Of a stretch of 64,000 nucleotides of DNA, positions 50,825 to 60,573 are shown piece by piece. Source of the stretch: Brevundimonas sp. (GTDB lineage Bacteria > Pseudomonadota > Alphaproteobacteria > Caulobacterales > Caulobacteraceae). The notes below the pieces were generated by a model. It worked only from the letters and a program-made list of their open reading frames with translations, did not search any database and was not told where the DNA came from. The first letter of the stretch is position 1. Each line of letters opens with the position of its first letter. Position numbers and translations under genes: made by a program. The stretch lies in NCBI RefSeq assembly GCF_004210735.1, contig NZ_SDZL01000003.1:1-64000 (forward strand), read 5' to 3'.

Positions 50825-52210
50825 ATGAACCGCGTACCGGGGCTGCTGGCCCTGTGTTGTCTGATCGGGGGCCTATTCTACGTTGGCACGGCGCTCGCCG
50901 CGCCGGAGCTCGCAGGGGCCGCTGAAATCGTAAGTGCTGCAGTGACAGCGCCGGAGACCGCTCCGGCGCTGTTTTCACATCAGGTTCCGCTGGAGCTGGA
51001 CGCCGCCGGCACCGCCTGGCTGGGGACGTCCACGGCCCTGGTGCTTCTGATGACCTTGCCGGGTCTGGCGCTGTTCTACGGCGGCATGGTGCGGCGCAAG
51101 AACGTCATCGCCACCATCACCCAGTCGGTCGCCGCCTTTGCAGTGGTCTCGCTGGTCTGGTTCGTGGCTGGCTACACCATCGCCTTCGGGACCAATGGCG
51201 ACGCGGGGGTGAACCAGTATGTCGGCAGTCTGGACGCCCTGTTTCTGAATGGGGTGACGGTCGATACGGCCCACAGCTTGCTGCCGGGCATTCCGGAGTT
51301 CCTCTGGATCTCGTTCCAGCTGACCTTTGCGATCATCACGCCGGCGCTGATCACAGGGGCGTTCGCCGAGCGGCTGAAATACTCGGGCATGCTGCTGTTC
51401 ACGGCCCTGTGGTCGCTGGTGGTCTATGCGCCGATCGCCCACTGGGTGTGGGGCGGCGGCTTCCTGGGCGGCATGGGGGTGCTGGACTTTGCCGGCGGCG
51501 CCGTGGTGCACGTCAACTCGGGCGTCGCGGGTCTGGTCTGTGCGCTCTTCCTTGGGACGCGCAAGGGGTATGGGGTCGAGCCGATCACGGCGCACAACCC
51601 TGTCCTGACGATGATCGGCGCCTCTCTGCTGCTGGTCGGCTGGATCGGCTTCAACGCCGGTTCGGCGGGGGCGACCAACGGCCTGATGGGCGTCGCCCTG
51701 ATTAACACCCTGCTGGCCGCCGCGGCCGCGTCGCTGACCTGGAAGTTCGTCGAGGTCATCGAGAAGCGGAAATGGTCGCTGATCGGCGTCCTGTCAGGGG
51801 TCGTGGCGGGGCTTGTCGCCATCACGCCGGCGGCGGGCTTCGTTGATCCCAAGGGCGCGGTCATCATCGGCCTGATCGCGGGACCGGTCTGTTACGTCTC
51901 GTCAGTCTGGATCAAGAAGCTGCTGCGTTATGACGACAGTCTGGACGCCTTTGGCATCCATGGCGCGGGTGGTCTGGTTGGCGCGCTGCTGACGGGGGTC
52001 TTCGCCACGGCGACGATCAACGAGCTGTCGGACGGCGCCAATCTGGCGACCCAGGCCATGGGTCTGGTCTGGACCATCGTGTGGAGCGCTGTGGGCACCT
52101 TCGCCATCCTGATGGTCTGCAAGTTCACGACGGGACTGCGCGTCACCGACGCCCAGGAAACCGAGGGGCTGGACAGCCATCTGCATGGAGAAGTGCTGGA
52201 TCCGGCCTGA
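50813..52210 (+). CDS. amtB: Ammonium transporter AmtB
   Basis: LVLLMTLPGLALFYGGMVRRKNVIATITQSVAAFAVVSLVW; GAVVHVNSGVAGLVCALFLG; FGIHGAGGLVGALLTGVF. Confidence 0.96.
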   Translation: MSQLMNRVPGLLALCCLIGGLFYVGTALAAPELAGAAEIVSAAVTAPETAPALFSHQVPLELDAAGTAWLGTSTALVLLMTLPGLALFYGGMVRRKNVIATITQSVAAFAVVSLVWFVAGYTIAFGTNGDAGVNQYVGSLDALFLNGVTVDTAHSLLPGIPEFLWISFQLTFAIITPALITGAFAERLKYSGMLLFTALWSLVVYAPIAHWVWGGGFLGGMGVLDFAGGAVVHVNSGVAGLVCALFLGTRKGYGVEPITAHNPVLTMIGASLLLVGWIGFNAGSAGATNGLMGVALINTLLAAAAASLTWKFVEVIEKRKWSLIGVLSGVVAGLVAITPAAGFVDPKGAVIIGLIAGPVCYVSSVWIKKLLRYDDSLDAFGIHGAGGLVGALLTGVFATATINELSDGANLATQAMGLVWTIVWSAVGTFAILMVCKFTTGLRVTDAQETEGLDSHLHGEVLDPA

Positions 52211-52329
52211 CGGCAGGGGGCGCGGCGCTCTCCCGTCGCGCCCCCGTTCTTCGACCCGGCTCCGCTCCATCCCGGAGCCGGATGAGTAAGGCGTCATCGA
52301 GAAACCATCTGACTTGAGGGGATACAGTC

Positions 52330-53007
52330 ATGAGATCGGGTATCGTGTGCGTTTCAATGCTGGCCCTGGCGCTCGCCGCCGGGTCGGCGCAGGCTCAGAC
52401 CCAGCCTGAGGTGTCGTTCAACATCGGGGTCACCAGCGACTACGTCTTTCGGGGCTTCAGCCAGACGAACGAGGAGCCGGCGATCCAGGGGGGCGTCGAC
52501 GCCAGCATCGGCTCCTTCTACGCGGGGGCGTGGGCGTCCACCGTCGATTTCGGCGATGATACGGACGCCGAACTGGACATCTACGGGGGGTATCTGTTCG
52601 ACGTCGCAGGCTTTGACTTCGATGTCGGCGTGATCGGCTATCACTATATCGGAGCGCCGAATTTCACCGATTACGACCTGGTGGAATTCAAGGCGACGGT
52701 GTCGCGGAGTATCGACCGGGTGTCGTTCGGCGCGGGTGTCTATTACTCGCCTGACTTCTTCGGCGCGGGCGAGGTGGCGACCTATGTCGAGGGTAATGTG
52801 GGCTTTGCCTTCACCGACCGGTTCAGCGTGTCAGGCGCCTATGGCAAGCAGTATCTGGACGTCAGCGACGACTATTCCACCTGGAATGTCGGCGGCGAAC
52901 TGGCCCTGACGGACAGCCTGTCGCTGGATGTGCGGTATCACGACACGGATATCGATGGCCCCCTCAGCGAGGGGCGGGTGACTGCGACGCTGGGCTTCGG
53001 CTTCTGA
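52330..53007 (+). CDS. TorF family putative porin (Gcw_chp/TIGR02001)
   Basis: Signal peptide; VSFNIGVTSDYVFRGFSQTNEEPAIQGGVDASIGSFYAGAWASTVDFGDDTDAELDIYGGY. Confidence 0.93.
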   Translation: MRSGIVCVSMLALALAAGSAQAQTQPEVSFNIGVTSDYVFRGFSQTNEEPAIQGGVDASIGSFYAGAWASTVDFGDDTDAELDIYGGYLFDVAGFDFDVGVIGYHYIGAPNFTDYDLVEFKATVSRSIDRVSFGAGVYYSPDFFGAGEVATYVEGNVGFAFTDRFSVSGAYGKQYLDVSDDYSTWNVGGELALTDSLSLDVRYHDTDIDGPLSEGRVTATLGFGF

Positions 53008-53010
53008 AGA

Positions 53011-54570
53011 CTACGGACCGACGTCGTTGGCGTCGGTCCGACCGTCATCGACAGGGCGGGGCAGGCTGACGGCGATGCCGAGCGCCTGGGCCAGCTTTTC
53101 ATCGCGACGATAGACATCCTCGCGGAAGGCGACGCGGCCCTGGCCGTCCACGAAGGCGGTCCAGTAGAGCAGACGCACCCCGATCTCGCGGCCAGTCGTC
53201 ACACGGGTGGTGCGGCGGTTGTCCTGGGCCGTGTCGAACTGACCCAGCTTTTCCGGGTTGGGCGACAGCAGCAGGCGCGCGAAATCGACCGCACCCTGAA
53301 CCCGTACGCAGCCGTGGCTGCGGTGGCGGTAAGCGTTGTTGAAGGCGGCCTTTGACGGGGTGTCGTGCAGGAAGATGGCGTAGCTGTCGCGCAGCTCGAA
53401 CTTCACATAGCCGAGCGCGGCGGTAGGGCCCGCGCGCTGAACCACGCCGCCCTCGGGCGTGACGTACATGTTCTGGCTTTGCAGATAGGCCTCGCCCCTG
53501 GGCAGGATTTCACGACGGGCGATGCCGGCGGGTACGTACCAGGGCGGATTGGCCACGACCGAGGCGAAGGGCTTTTCCAGGCTGGGGGTGGCGTTCTCGG
53601 GCGAGCCGACGACGACGCGGTTGGAGTGAACCGGCTTGCCGTCCTTCCAGTAGACCATGATGGCGGCGGCGGTGTTGACCTCGATCCGCTCGGGCTGGAG
53701 GTCGCGCTTGAGCCAGCGACGGCGCTCCAGGTTCAGGGCGATCTGGCGGGCGCGATCCTCGGCCGAGGCAGACAGCGAGCGCTGGGTGGCCTGGCCGATA
53801 CGGCCATCGACGCCCAGGCCGTGGCGGGTCTGGAAGCTGCGCACGGCCTGCTGCAGTTCGGCTCCATAGACATTACCCATCAGGCCCAGACGCGCGCCCT
53901 CGGCGGCGGTGAGGTCGCCTTCGGCCACCAGACGCATGACCAGCGACGGGATGCGGGGGTCCGAACCGCCCGGCTCGATGGCGGCGCCGACGCGGAAGGC
54001 GGGCCAGCCGCCGTTCTGGATCAGGCGACGATAACGGACATAGCCCGCGGACAGGTTGGAATAGCCGATGTCGGTCGGGGCCAGCCCCTCGAACCAGTTC
54101 AGCAGTTCGTTGCGGGTCAGGGCGTCGGTCAAGCCGCGCGGCAGGTCGGCGCGATTCTTCTGCATCTCCCACAACTCCTCGACCGTCTCTGGCCGGACGC
54201 GGCCCTCGGACAGGACGCGGCCATAGGCGAGGGCGGCGGCGGTGGTGCGGATCTCGCTGCTGGCGGGATCGGACGCCAGGCCGACGAAGTCGAAGAAGTC
54301 GGAGGACGACAGGCCGTGACGCTCGGCCCGGCCGGCGACGGTGTTCAGGGCGCGGACACGCTCGGGTGTCCAGACGGGCCGCGAGCCGTTCAACTCATAG
54401 AAGGCGCGGACGTCGTCCTGGACCGTAGCAGGCAGGCGGGCCAGCTGGTCGTTGAAGGCGCCGGCGAAGGCCGTGGCGTCGGGAAGGCGAGTCTGGGCCC
54501 CGGCCGCACCCGCCGCAGCGGTGGCCAAGGCCGCGGAGGCGGCGCCAAAACCCAGTTCCCGTCGATTCAT
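53011..54570 (-). CDS. L,D-transpeptidase (YcbB-type, with peptidoglycan-binding domain)
   Basis: FQTRHGLGVDGRIGQATQRSL PG-binding; ANPPWYVPAGIARREILPRG; HRSHGCVRVQGAVDFARLLL catalytic SHGCVR. Confidence 0.94.
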   Translation of the reverse strand: MNRRELGFGAASAALATAAAGAAGAQTRLPDATAFAGAFNDQLARLPATVQDDVRAFYELNGSRPVWTPERVRALNTVAGRAERHGLSSSDFFDFVGLASDPASSEIRTTAAALAYGRVLSEGRVRPETVEELWEMQKNRADLPRGLTDALTRNELLNWFEGLAPTDIGYSNLSAGYVRYRRLIQNGGWPAFRVGAAIEPGGSDPRIPSLVMRLVAEGDLTAAEGARLGLMGNVYGAELQQAVRSFQTRHGLGVDGRIGQATQRSLSASAEDRARQIALNLERRRWLKRDLQPERIEVNTAAAIMVYWKDGKPVHSNRVVVGSPENATPSLEKPFASVVANPPWYVPAGIARREILPRGEAYLQSQNMYVTPEGGVVQRAGPTAALGYVKFELRDSYAIFLHDTPSKAAFNNAYRHRSHGCVRVQGAVDFARLLLSPNPEKLGQFDTAQDNRRTTRVTTGREIGVRLLYWTAFVDGQGRVAFREDVYRRDEKLAQALGIAVSLPRPVDDGRTDANDVGP

Positions 54571-54651
54571 GTCCGATCCGCTCAAAAAACTCGGCCCCCA
54601 CTGACGCCCCCGGGACCGAACGTGGCCATGTTATCGGCGTTCCGGCCAAAC

Positions 54652-54682
54652 AAAAAGCGCCGGTCGCGAGACCGGCGCTTTG
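54652..54682 (-). terminator. Rho-independent terminator of rpmE
   Basis: aaagcgccggtc gcga gaccggcgcttt. Confidence 0.88.
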
Positions 54683-54710
54683 CGTGTCCTTTTCGCCTCG
54701 CGGCGAGGGC

Positions 54711-54935
54711 CTACTTCTTGATGAAGCCGCCGAACTTGTTGTTGAAGCGCGAGACGCGGCCGCCGCGGTCCATCAGCTGCTGGTTGCCGCCGGTCCAGGC
54801 CGGGTGGGTCGAGGGGTCGATATCCAGGTTCAGGACAGCGCCTTCTTTCCCGTAGGTCGAACGGGTCTGGTAGGTCGAGCCATCCACCATCGTGACGGTG
54901 ATGAAGTGGTAGTCGGGGTGCGTGTCCGCTTTCAT
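54711..54935 (-). CDS. rpmE: 50S ribosomal protein L31
   Basis: [71 protein letters not shown]. Confidence 0.97.
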   Translation of the reverse strand: MKADTHPDYHFITVTMVDGSTYQTRSTYGKEGAVLNLDIDPSTHPAWTGGNQQLMDRGGRVSRFNNKFGGFIKK

Positions 54936-55071
54936 GGTCCTGGTCCGGATCTCTGCGCGACGACGATGCCGACCGTCACTGCGCGTAAATAGAGAAAACC
55001 CGCCGAACAGCGCGGCGGGAACGAGGGGCGGCGTTTACACCGGGGGCCGTTCCGGGGCAAGAGGCGCGGCC

Positions 55072-56922
55072 ATGAGCCAGTCTTCAACGCCTATCCCCGC
55101 CGCCACAGAGCCGCACGGCCGCCCCGGCGCGGGCGCCGTGCTGGTCGAGCAGATGGATGAGGCGAGCGGAAAGCGCGCCAAGAGCCGCAATGTCCGGCCG
55201 CTGGCGCGGTTGTTGCCCTTCCTGGGGCGGCACAAGATGGACGCGGTCATCGCGGGTCTGTGGCTGATCGGATCGACCGCCGCGTCGCTGGCGCTGACGG
55301 CGACGGCGAGGGGCGCCATAGACCAGGGTTTCGACAATGGCGGGCGGGACATCAATTTCTGGTTCCTGGTGCTGGGGGCTAACGCCCTGCTGCTGGGGCT
55401 GGCGACGGCGTTCCGGTACTTCTACGTCACCAAGACGGGCGAGCGGGTGATCGCCGACCTGCGCAAGGCGCTGTTCGAGCGCATCCTGACGCTGGACCCG
55501 GTGTTCTTTGTCCACATGCGGACAGGCGAGGTGCTGTCGCGCCTGACCACGGATATCCAGCTGGTGGACACGTTGCTGACGACTTCGGTCAGCTATGCGT
55601 TGCGCAACTTCCTGACGCTGATCGGCGGGGTGATCCTGTTGTTCTTCGTCAGTCCCAAGCTGACGGGGCTGGTGCTGCTGATCGTGCCGCTGCTGATCGT
55701 GCCGCTGTTCGTGTTCGGACGGCGGGTGCGCAAGCTGACGGTGGCGTCGCAGGACCGGTTCGCCAACGCCGTCGGCTTCGCCGGGGAGAGCGTCGACGCG
55801 CTGGAGACGGTTCAGGCGTTCGGGCGCGAAATGAGCGCCGCCGCCCGGTTCGGCGAGGCGGTCGAGGGCGCGTTCGGGGTGTCGCTGACGCGGATGCGGG
55901 CGCGGGCGCTGATGACCGCCCTGATCATCGTGGTGATGTTCGGTGGCGTGACGCTGGTGCTGTGGCTGGGCGCGCAGGATGTGATCGCCGGGACCATGAC
56001 CCCGGGCGCCCTGCTGCAGTTCGTGCTGCTGTCGGTGTTCGCGGCCGGGGCCGTGGGCGCGCTGGGCGAGAGCTGGGGCGATGTCCAGAAGGCCGCCGGC
56101 GCCATGGAGCGGATCGACGAGCTGATGCGGGCCGTGCCGGCCATCGCGCCGCCCGAGCGGCCCGTGGCCCTGCCTACGCCGCCGCGTGGCGAGGTGTCGA
56201 TGTCGGCGGTGGACTTCGCCTATCCGGGACGGCCGGACCTGCCGGCGCTGAAGGGGTTCAGCCTGACCGTGCGGCCGGGCGAGACGGTGGCCCTGGTCGG
56301 GCCGTCGGGGGCGGGCAAGTCGACGGTGTTCCGCCTGCTGCTGCGCTTCTATGACCCGCAGACGGGGCTGGTGTCGGTGGACGGCGTCGATGTGCGTCAG
56401 GCCGATCCGGTCGAGGTGCGCAGCCGGTTCGCCTGGGTGTCGCAGGAGGCGCCGCTGTTCTCGGGCTCGGCGCTGGAGAATATCCGCTTTGGCCACGAGG
56501 CGGCGACGCTGGAAGAGGCGCGAACGGTGGCGCAGGAGGCCCAGGCTCTGGGCTTCATCGACGCCTTGCCGGAAGGGTTCGATACGCCGCTGGGTGAGCG
56601 GGCCAAGAGCCTGTCGGGCGGACAGCGCCAACGACTGGCCATCGCCCGGGCGCTGGTCCGCGAGGCGCCGATCCTGCTGCTGGACGAGGCGACCAGCGCG
56701 CTGGACGCCGAGAACGAGCGACTGGTGCAACAGGCGCTGGACCAGGCGATGGAAGCGCGCACCACCCTGGTCATCGCCCACCGCCTGGCGACCGTGCTGC
56801 GGGCCGACCGGATCGTGGTCATGGACGCCGGTCAGGTGGTCGAGCAGGGCACCCACGCGGAGCTGACGGCCAAGGGCGGTCTGTACGCCCGGCTGGCGTC
56901 ACTGCAGTTCCAGGCGGACTAG
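55072..56922 (+). CDS. ABC transporter, fused TM-ATPase (MsbA/ABCB-type)
   Basis: ALVGPSGAGKSTVFRLLLRFYDPQTG; KSLSGGQRQRLAIARALVREAPILLLDEATSALD. Confidence 0.95.
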   Translation: MSQSSTPIPAATEPHGRPGAGAVLVEQMDEASGKRAKSRNVRPLARLLPFLGRHKMDAVIAGLWLIGSTAASLALTATARGAIDQGFDNGGRDINFWFLVLGANALLLGLATAFRYFYVTKTGERVIADLRKALFERILTLDPVFFVHMRTGEVLSRLTTDIQLVDTLLTTSVSYALRNFLTLIGGVILLFFVSPKLTGLVLLIVPLLIVPLFVFGRRVRKLTVASQDRFANAVGFAGESVDALETVQAFGREMSAAARFGEAVEGAFGVSLTRMRARALMTALIIVVMFGGVTLVLWLGAQDVIAGTMTPGALLQFVLLSVFAAGAVGALGESWGDVQKAAGAMERIDELMRAVPAIAPPERPVALPTPPRGEVSMSAVDFAYPGRPDLPALKGFSLTVRPGETVALVGPSGAGKSTVFRLLLRFYDPQTGLVSVDGVDVRQADPVEVRSRFAWVSQEAPLFSGSALENIRFGHEAATLEEARTVAQEAQALGFIDALPEGFDTPLGERAKSLSGGQRQRLAIARALVREAPILLLDEATSALDAENERLVQQALDQAMEARTTLVIAHRLATVLRADRIVVMDAGQVVEQGTHAELTAKGGLYARLASLQFQAD

Positions 56923-56945
56923 GCGGAGTGCACTGACGGCTGCAG

Positions 56946-56985
56946 AAAAAAGTGAGTGCACATAGTGCACATAGTGCACTTTTTT
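56946..56985. repeat. 3 x 9-bp tandem repeat (AGTGCACAT AGTGCACAT AGTGCACTT) flanked by A6 and T6
   Basis: gaaaaaagtgagtgcacatagtgcacatagtgcacttttttg; near-identical reverse-complement copy at 45466-45505. Confidence 0.92.
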
Positions 56986-57155
56986 GAAGGTCGGACGCGG
57001 CGCTCCCGCGATGTCAAAAGCGATGTCGCAGCATATCGCAGTTTTGATCTCGGTGGGCCGATCAGGTCGGCAACGCGGTGCAGCCTTGAATTCTCAGCCC
57101 GATTTCGCCTCGGCCATTACATCAGGGCAAGCCGCTGTCGCAGGCAATCGCGCGA

Positions 57156-58121
57156 TCAGCGGCCCAGTGCGGCCGGATGATCGGTGAAAACGGCGTCCAC
57201 GCCCTGGGCTGAGAGGCGGGTGAAGCGGGCGGCGAGGTCGCCGTAGGCGGCGGGGCTGTCGCTGCGGCGGTCGAGGGGCGGCAGGAAGGCGTTTTCGGCG
57301 CGCAGGGTCCAGACGGCGACCTTTAGGCCCGCCGCGTGGGCGTCGGCGATCAGGGATGTGCGGCCGCCGTCGTCGGCTTCGATCAGTGACGCCTCGGCGC
57401 CGATCCAGCGGGCGTAACGGGAGACGGCGTTTAGGCCGTCGGGCGTGAGCATGGCGGCGTAAGACAGGTCAGGCCGATCGACGGGACCACCGGCAGCGGC
57501 GACCAGTTGCAGCAGGGGCGCGTCGATGCGGGCGGCCAGCCGCTCCAGCGCGCCGACCTCGAAACACTGGATCAGGACCGGGGCGTCGGGGCCGGTCAGG
57601 CCGTGGCGCTGCAGCGTCGCGACGAAGGCGTTCTCCATCGGCAGGCCCAGGGCGGCGAAATGCGAGGGGTGCTTCAACTCCGGCGCGATGGCGATACGGC
57701 GGCCTGTGCGGCGAGAGGCGTCGCGGGCGATGGCGATCACGTCGTCGAAGGTGAGGATGGGCTCCTGACCGTCGAAGGCGGTGTTGGCGGGGCGCAGGTC
57801 GGGCAGGCGCTCGCGCGCGCGCAGGGTTTGGATCTCGGCCAGGGTGCAGTCTTCGGTGAACCAGCCGGTGACCGGTTGGCCGTCGATGGTGCGCGTGGTG
57901 CGGCGGTCGGCGAACCGGGGATGGTCGGCGACGTCGGTCGTGCCGCCGATCTCGTTCTCGTGCCGGACGACCAGATGGCCGTCGCGGGTCATGACCAGGT
58001 CGGGCTCGATGACATCCGCGCCTTGGTCGATGGCCAGTTCATAGGCGGTGCGCGTGTGCTCGGGCCGTTCGCCGGAGGCGCCGCGGTGGGCGATGACGAG
58101 GGGGTTGGGCAGGGCACGCAT
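57156..58121 (-). CDS. ugpQ: Glycerophosphodiester phosphodiesterase
   Basis: LVIAHRGASGERPEHTRTAYELAIDQGADVIEPDLVMTRDGHLVVRHE. Confidence 0.93.
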   Translation of the reverse strand: MRALPNPLVIAHRGASGERPEHTRTAYELAIDQGADVIEPDLVMTRDGHLVVRHENEIGGTTDVADHPRFADRRTTRTIDGQPVTGWFTEDCTLAEIQTLRARERLPDLRPANTAFDGQEPILTFDDVIAIARDASRRTGRRIAIAPELKHPSHFAALGLPMENAFVATLQRHGLTGPDAPVLIQCFEVGALERLAARIDAPLLQLVAAAGGPVDRPDLSYAAMLTPDGLNAVSRYARWIGAEASLIEADDGGRTSLIADAHAAGLKVAVWTLRAENAFLPPLDRRSDSPAAYGDLAARFTRLSAQGVDAVFTDHPAALGR

Positions 58122-58135
58122 GCCTACACCATGAC

Positions 58136-58282
58136 CCTTCTCCCCTTGCGGGAGAAGGTGGCCGAGCAAGGCGAGGTCGGATGAGGGGTCTGGCAACGCT
58201 GGAATGAGGGGCGCAAGCAAACCGCCGTCGACCCCTCATCCGTCAGGCGTCGCCTGCCACCTTCTCCCGCAAGGGGAGAAGG
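58136..58282. repeat. Palindromic intergenic element, family A variant (CCTTCTCCCCTTGCGGGAGAAGG), copy 4
   Basis: ccttctccccttgcgggagaagg ... tcggatgagggg ... cccctcatccg ... ccttctcccgcaaggggagaagg. Confidence 0.93.
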
Positions 58283-58289
58283 ATGTTGG

Positions 58290-59096
58290 TCACGCCGCCT
58301 GCAGCACCTTGCGCAGCTGGGTGTGGAGGTCGGGGTTGGCGGCGATGATGGTTTTGCCGGACTTGGGGTCGCCGTCCTGTTCGATGGAGGTGACCAGGCC
58401 GCCCGCCTCGGTGACCAGCAGGATGCCCGCCGCTACGTCCCAGGGCTGGAGATTGCGCTCGAAGAAGACGTCGTAGCGGCCGGCGGCGACCCAGGCGAAG
58501 TCCAGCGAGGCGGCGCCCAGGCGGCGGATGCCGGCGACGCGCTGGCCCACGGCGTGGATGTCCTTGATCGACTGGCCGTGGCCCGGCTTGCCGATGAAGG
58601 GGAAGCCGGTCGAGACGAGGCTTTCCGACAGGTCCTTGCGGCCCGAGACGCGGATGCGCTGGTCGTTCAGATAGGCGCCCTTGCCCTTTTCGGCCCAGTA
58701 CATCTCGTTCATGACCGGGTTGTAGGTGACGGCGGCGACGATCTCGGCCGAGCCGTCCGGGTGCTTGCGCTCCAGCCCCACGGTGATGGCGAAATGGGGC
58801 ATGGCGTGCATGAAGTTGGTGGTGCCGTCGATCGGATCGACGATCCAGGTGTGGGACTTGTCCGTCCCCTCGATCATGCCGCGTTCCTCGCCCAGGAAGC
58901 CGTAGCCGGGGCGGGCCTTCATCAGCAGTTCGTAGAGGGTGTCCTCGGCCTTGATGTCGGCGGCGGTGACGAAATCGCCGGGGCCCTTGCGCGAGACCTG
59001 AAGCTGGGCGACCTCGCCGAAGTCGCGGAGCATGGGGCGGGCGGTCTTGCGGACCGCGTCCATCATGACTTGAAGCAGGGCGGAGGCGAGGGCCAT
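58290..59096 (-). CDS. suhB: Inositol monophosphatase family protein
   Basis: FLGEERG...TWIVDPIDGTTNFMHAMPHFAITVGLE; WDVAAGILLVTEAGG. Confidence 0.94.
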   Translation of the reverse strand: MALASALLQVMMDAVRKTARPMLRDFGEVAQLQVSRKGPGDFVTAADIKAEDTLYELLMKARPGYGFLGEERGMIEGTDKSHTWIVDPIDGTTNFMHAMPHFAITVGLERKHPDGSAEIVAAVTYNPVMNEMYWAEKGKGAYLNDQRIRVSGRKDLSESLVSTGFPFIGKPGHGQSIKDIHAVGQRVAGIRRLGAASLDFAWVAAGRYDVFFERNLQPWDVAAGILLVTEAGGLVTSIEQDGDPKSGKTIIAANPDLHTQLRKVLQAA

Positions 59097-59189
59097 GGGG
59101 GAAGCTCCTGGTCCGGCATGCCCTCAGCAAGGCGACCATTCGCCCCGGGCATGCGGAGAAGTTCAAACAGACGACGTCGGGTGACGTCG

Positions 59190-59269
59190 GTGAAAAGTGC
59201 TAGTGAGCAAGCAGTGAGCGATGAATCTGCGAGCCCTGGCTCACTCCTCGCTCACTGACACTCTTCACT
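59190..59269. repeat. Long imperfect inverted repeat with internal AGTGAGC duplications (efp-suhB intergenic)
   Basis: gtgaaaagtgctagtgagcaagcagtgagcg (59190-59220) against ggctcactcctcgctcactgacactcttcac (59238-59269 region). Confidence 0.8.
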
Positions 59270-59274
59270 CAATA

Positions 59275-59841
59275 TCAGTCCGCGCGGCGGACGTATTCGC
59301 CGGTTTCGGTATCGACCACGATCCGCTCGCCCACGCCCATGTAGGGCGGGATCATGATGCGGACGCCATTGTTGGCCTTGGCCGGCTTGTAGGACGACGA
59401 GGCGGTCTGGCCCTTCACGGTCGGCTCGGTCTCGACGACTTCCAGCGTGACCTGTTCCGGCAGCGACAGGCCGATCGGACGCTCTTCGTGCATCTCGATG
59501 ACGACCTTCATGCCCTCTTGCAGATAAGGGATGCGGTCTTCGCCGACCCAGTCCTTTTGCAGTTCGATCTGCTCGTAGGTGTTGTCGTCCATGAAGACCA
59601 GGCTGTCGCCGTTGTCGAACAGATAAGAGAAGTCCTTCTGTTCCAGGGTGACGCGCTCGACCTTGTCTTCCGAACGGAAGCGTTCGTTCAGCTTGTTGCC
59701 GGTCTCGAGGTTCTTGGCCTCGACGTTGGCGAAGGCGCCGCCCTTGCCAGGCTTGACGTGGCTGGCCTTGGTCACGACCCACAGGCCGCCTTCGTGCTGA
59801 AGAACCATGCCGGGCTTGATGGTGTTGCCGTTGATTTTCAT
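59275..59841 (-). CDS. efp: Elongation factor P
   Basis: [62 protein letters not shown]. Confidence 0.97.
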   Translation of the reverse strand: MKINGNTIKPGMVLQHEGGLWVVTKASHVKPGKGGAFANVEAKNLETGNKLNERFRSEDKVERVTLEQKDFSYLFDNGDSLVFMDDNTYEQIELQKDWVGEDRIPYLQEGMKVVIEMHEERPIGLSLPEQVTLEVVETEPTVKGQTASSSYKPAKANNGVRIMIPPYMGVGERIVVDTETGEYVRRAD

Positions 59842-59941
59842 CGGTGTCGCTGGTGCTGGGGCGCCGTCGTGGCGCGCGCGAAATCGGGCGCGATCCCTAG
59901 AGGAACACCGCTGAAACCGCAATGCCTGCTACGGAAGGGCG

Positions 59942-60493
59942 TCAGTGGACGGTGGGGCGGTCGTCGACCTTGCGGCCCATGGCGTTGGCGATGCGGACGC
60001 CGATGCCGGTGGGGGCGGCCAGCTTGCCCGCGCCGGTGTCCAGCTTGCGCGCCTCGTGGGCGAAGGCGGCGGCCAGGCCGGCCGAGGACATGGCGGCAGC
60101 GATCTGGAGACCGCGGGATGACGGGCGCAGGGCCAGCCAGACGGCGTTGACCGCCTGGGCCACGCCCCACAGGGCCATGGCGGTGGTGCGCTCGGGTCGG
60201 GGCGGGGCGTTCCAGACACGCAGGGCCGACAGGGTGGTGGCCGAGAAGACCGCGGGCAGAACCAGGCTGAGCGGGCCGCGCGGGCGTTCCGTGATCGGAC
60301 CCTTGTGATGGGCCAACTGGCGCGCCGTGCGCGGGTTCGGTCGCAACAGGCTGTTGGCCGCGCCGGTGGCCAGGAAAGCGAAGCCCGCCGTCAGCAAAAC
60401 GCCCGCGACGACGTGGCCGGGGCTGCGGCCCTGGATATTCAGGAACTCGGTCGCCTTGTCCCGGGCGTCATCGATGGCGTCGTCTATGGACAT
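59942..60493 (-). CDS. Hypothetical multi-spanning membrane protein
   Basis: Hydrophobic segments VVAGVLLTAGFAFLATGAANSLL, LSLVLPAVFSATTLSALRVW, TTAMALWGVAQAVNAVWLAL. Weak TspO-like feel, not assignable. Confidence 0.6.
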   Translation of the reverse strand: MSIDDAIDDARDKATEFLNIQGRSPGHVVAGVLLTAGFAFLATGAANSLLRPNPRTARQLAHHKGPITERPRGPLSLVLPAVFSATTLSALRVWNAPPRPERTTAMALWGVAQAVNAVWLALRPSSRGLQIAAAMSSAGLAAAFAHEARKLDTGAGKLAAPTGIGVRIANAMGRKVDDRPTVH

Positions 60494-60573
60494 GGGGCTC
60501 CCCTCAAATGGCTGTGGGAGCGGAATGGGCGGGAGCGGCGAGGGGTTCCCGCCGCGCCCGCCAGAAGCCGGGT

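Noticed and set aside
55084-56856. 590-aa minus-strand ORF opposite the ABC transporter
   Set aside because: His/Arg/Gln-rich antisense translation with no recognisable motif.
56956-57180. 74-aa ORF starting MHIVHIVHFFEG across the second GTGCAC repeat
   Set aside because: No RBS or conserved protein pattern; explained by the tandem repeat.
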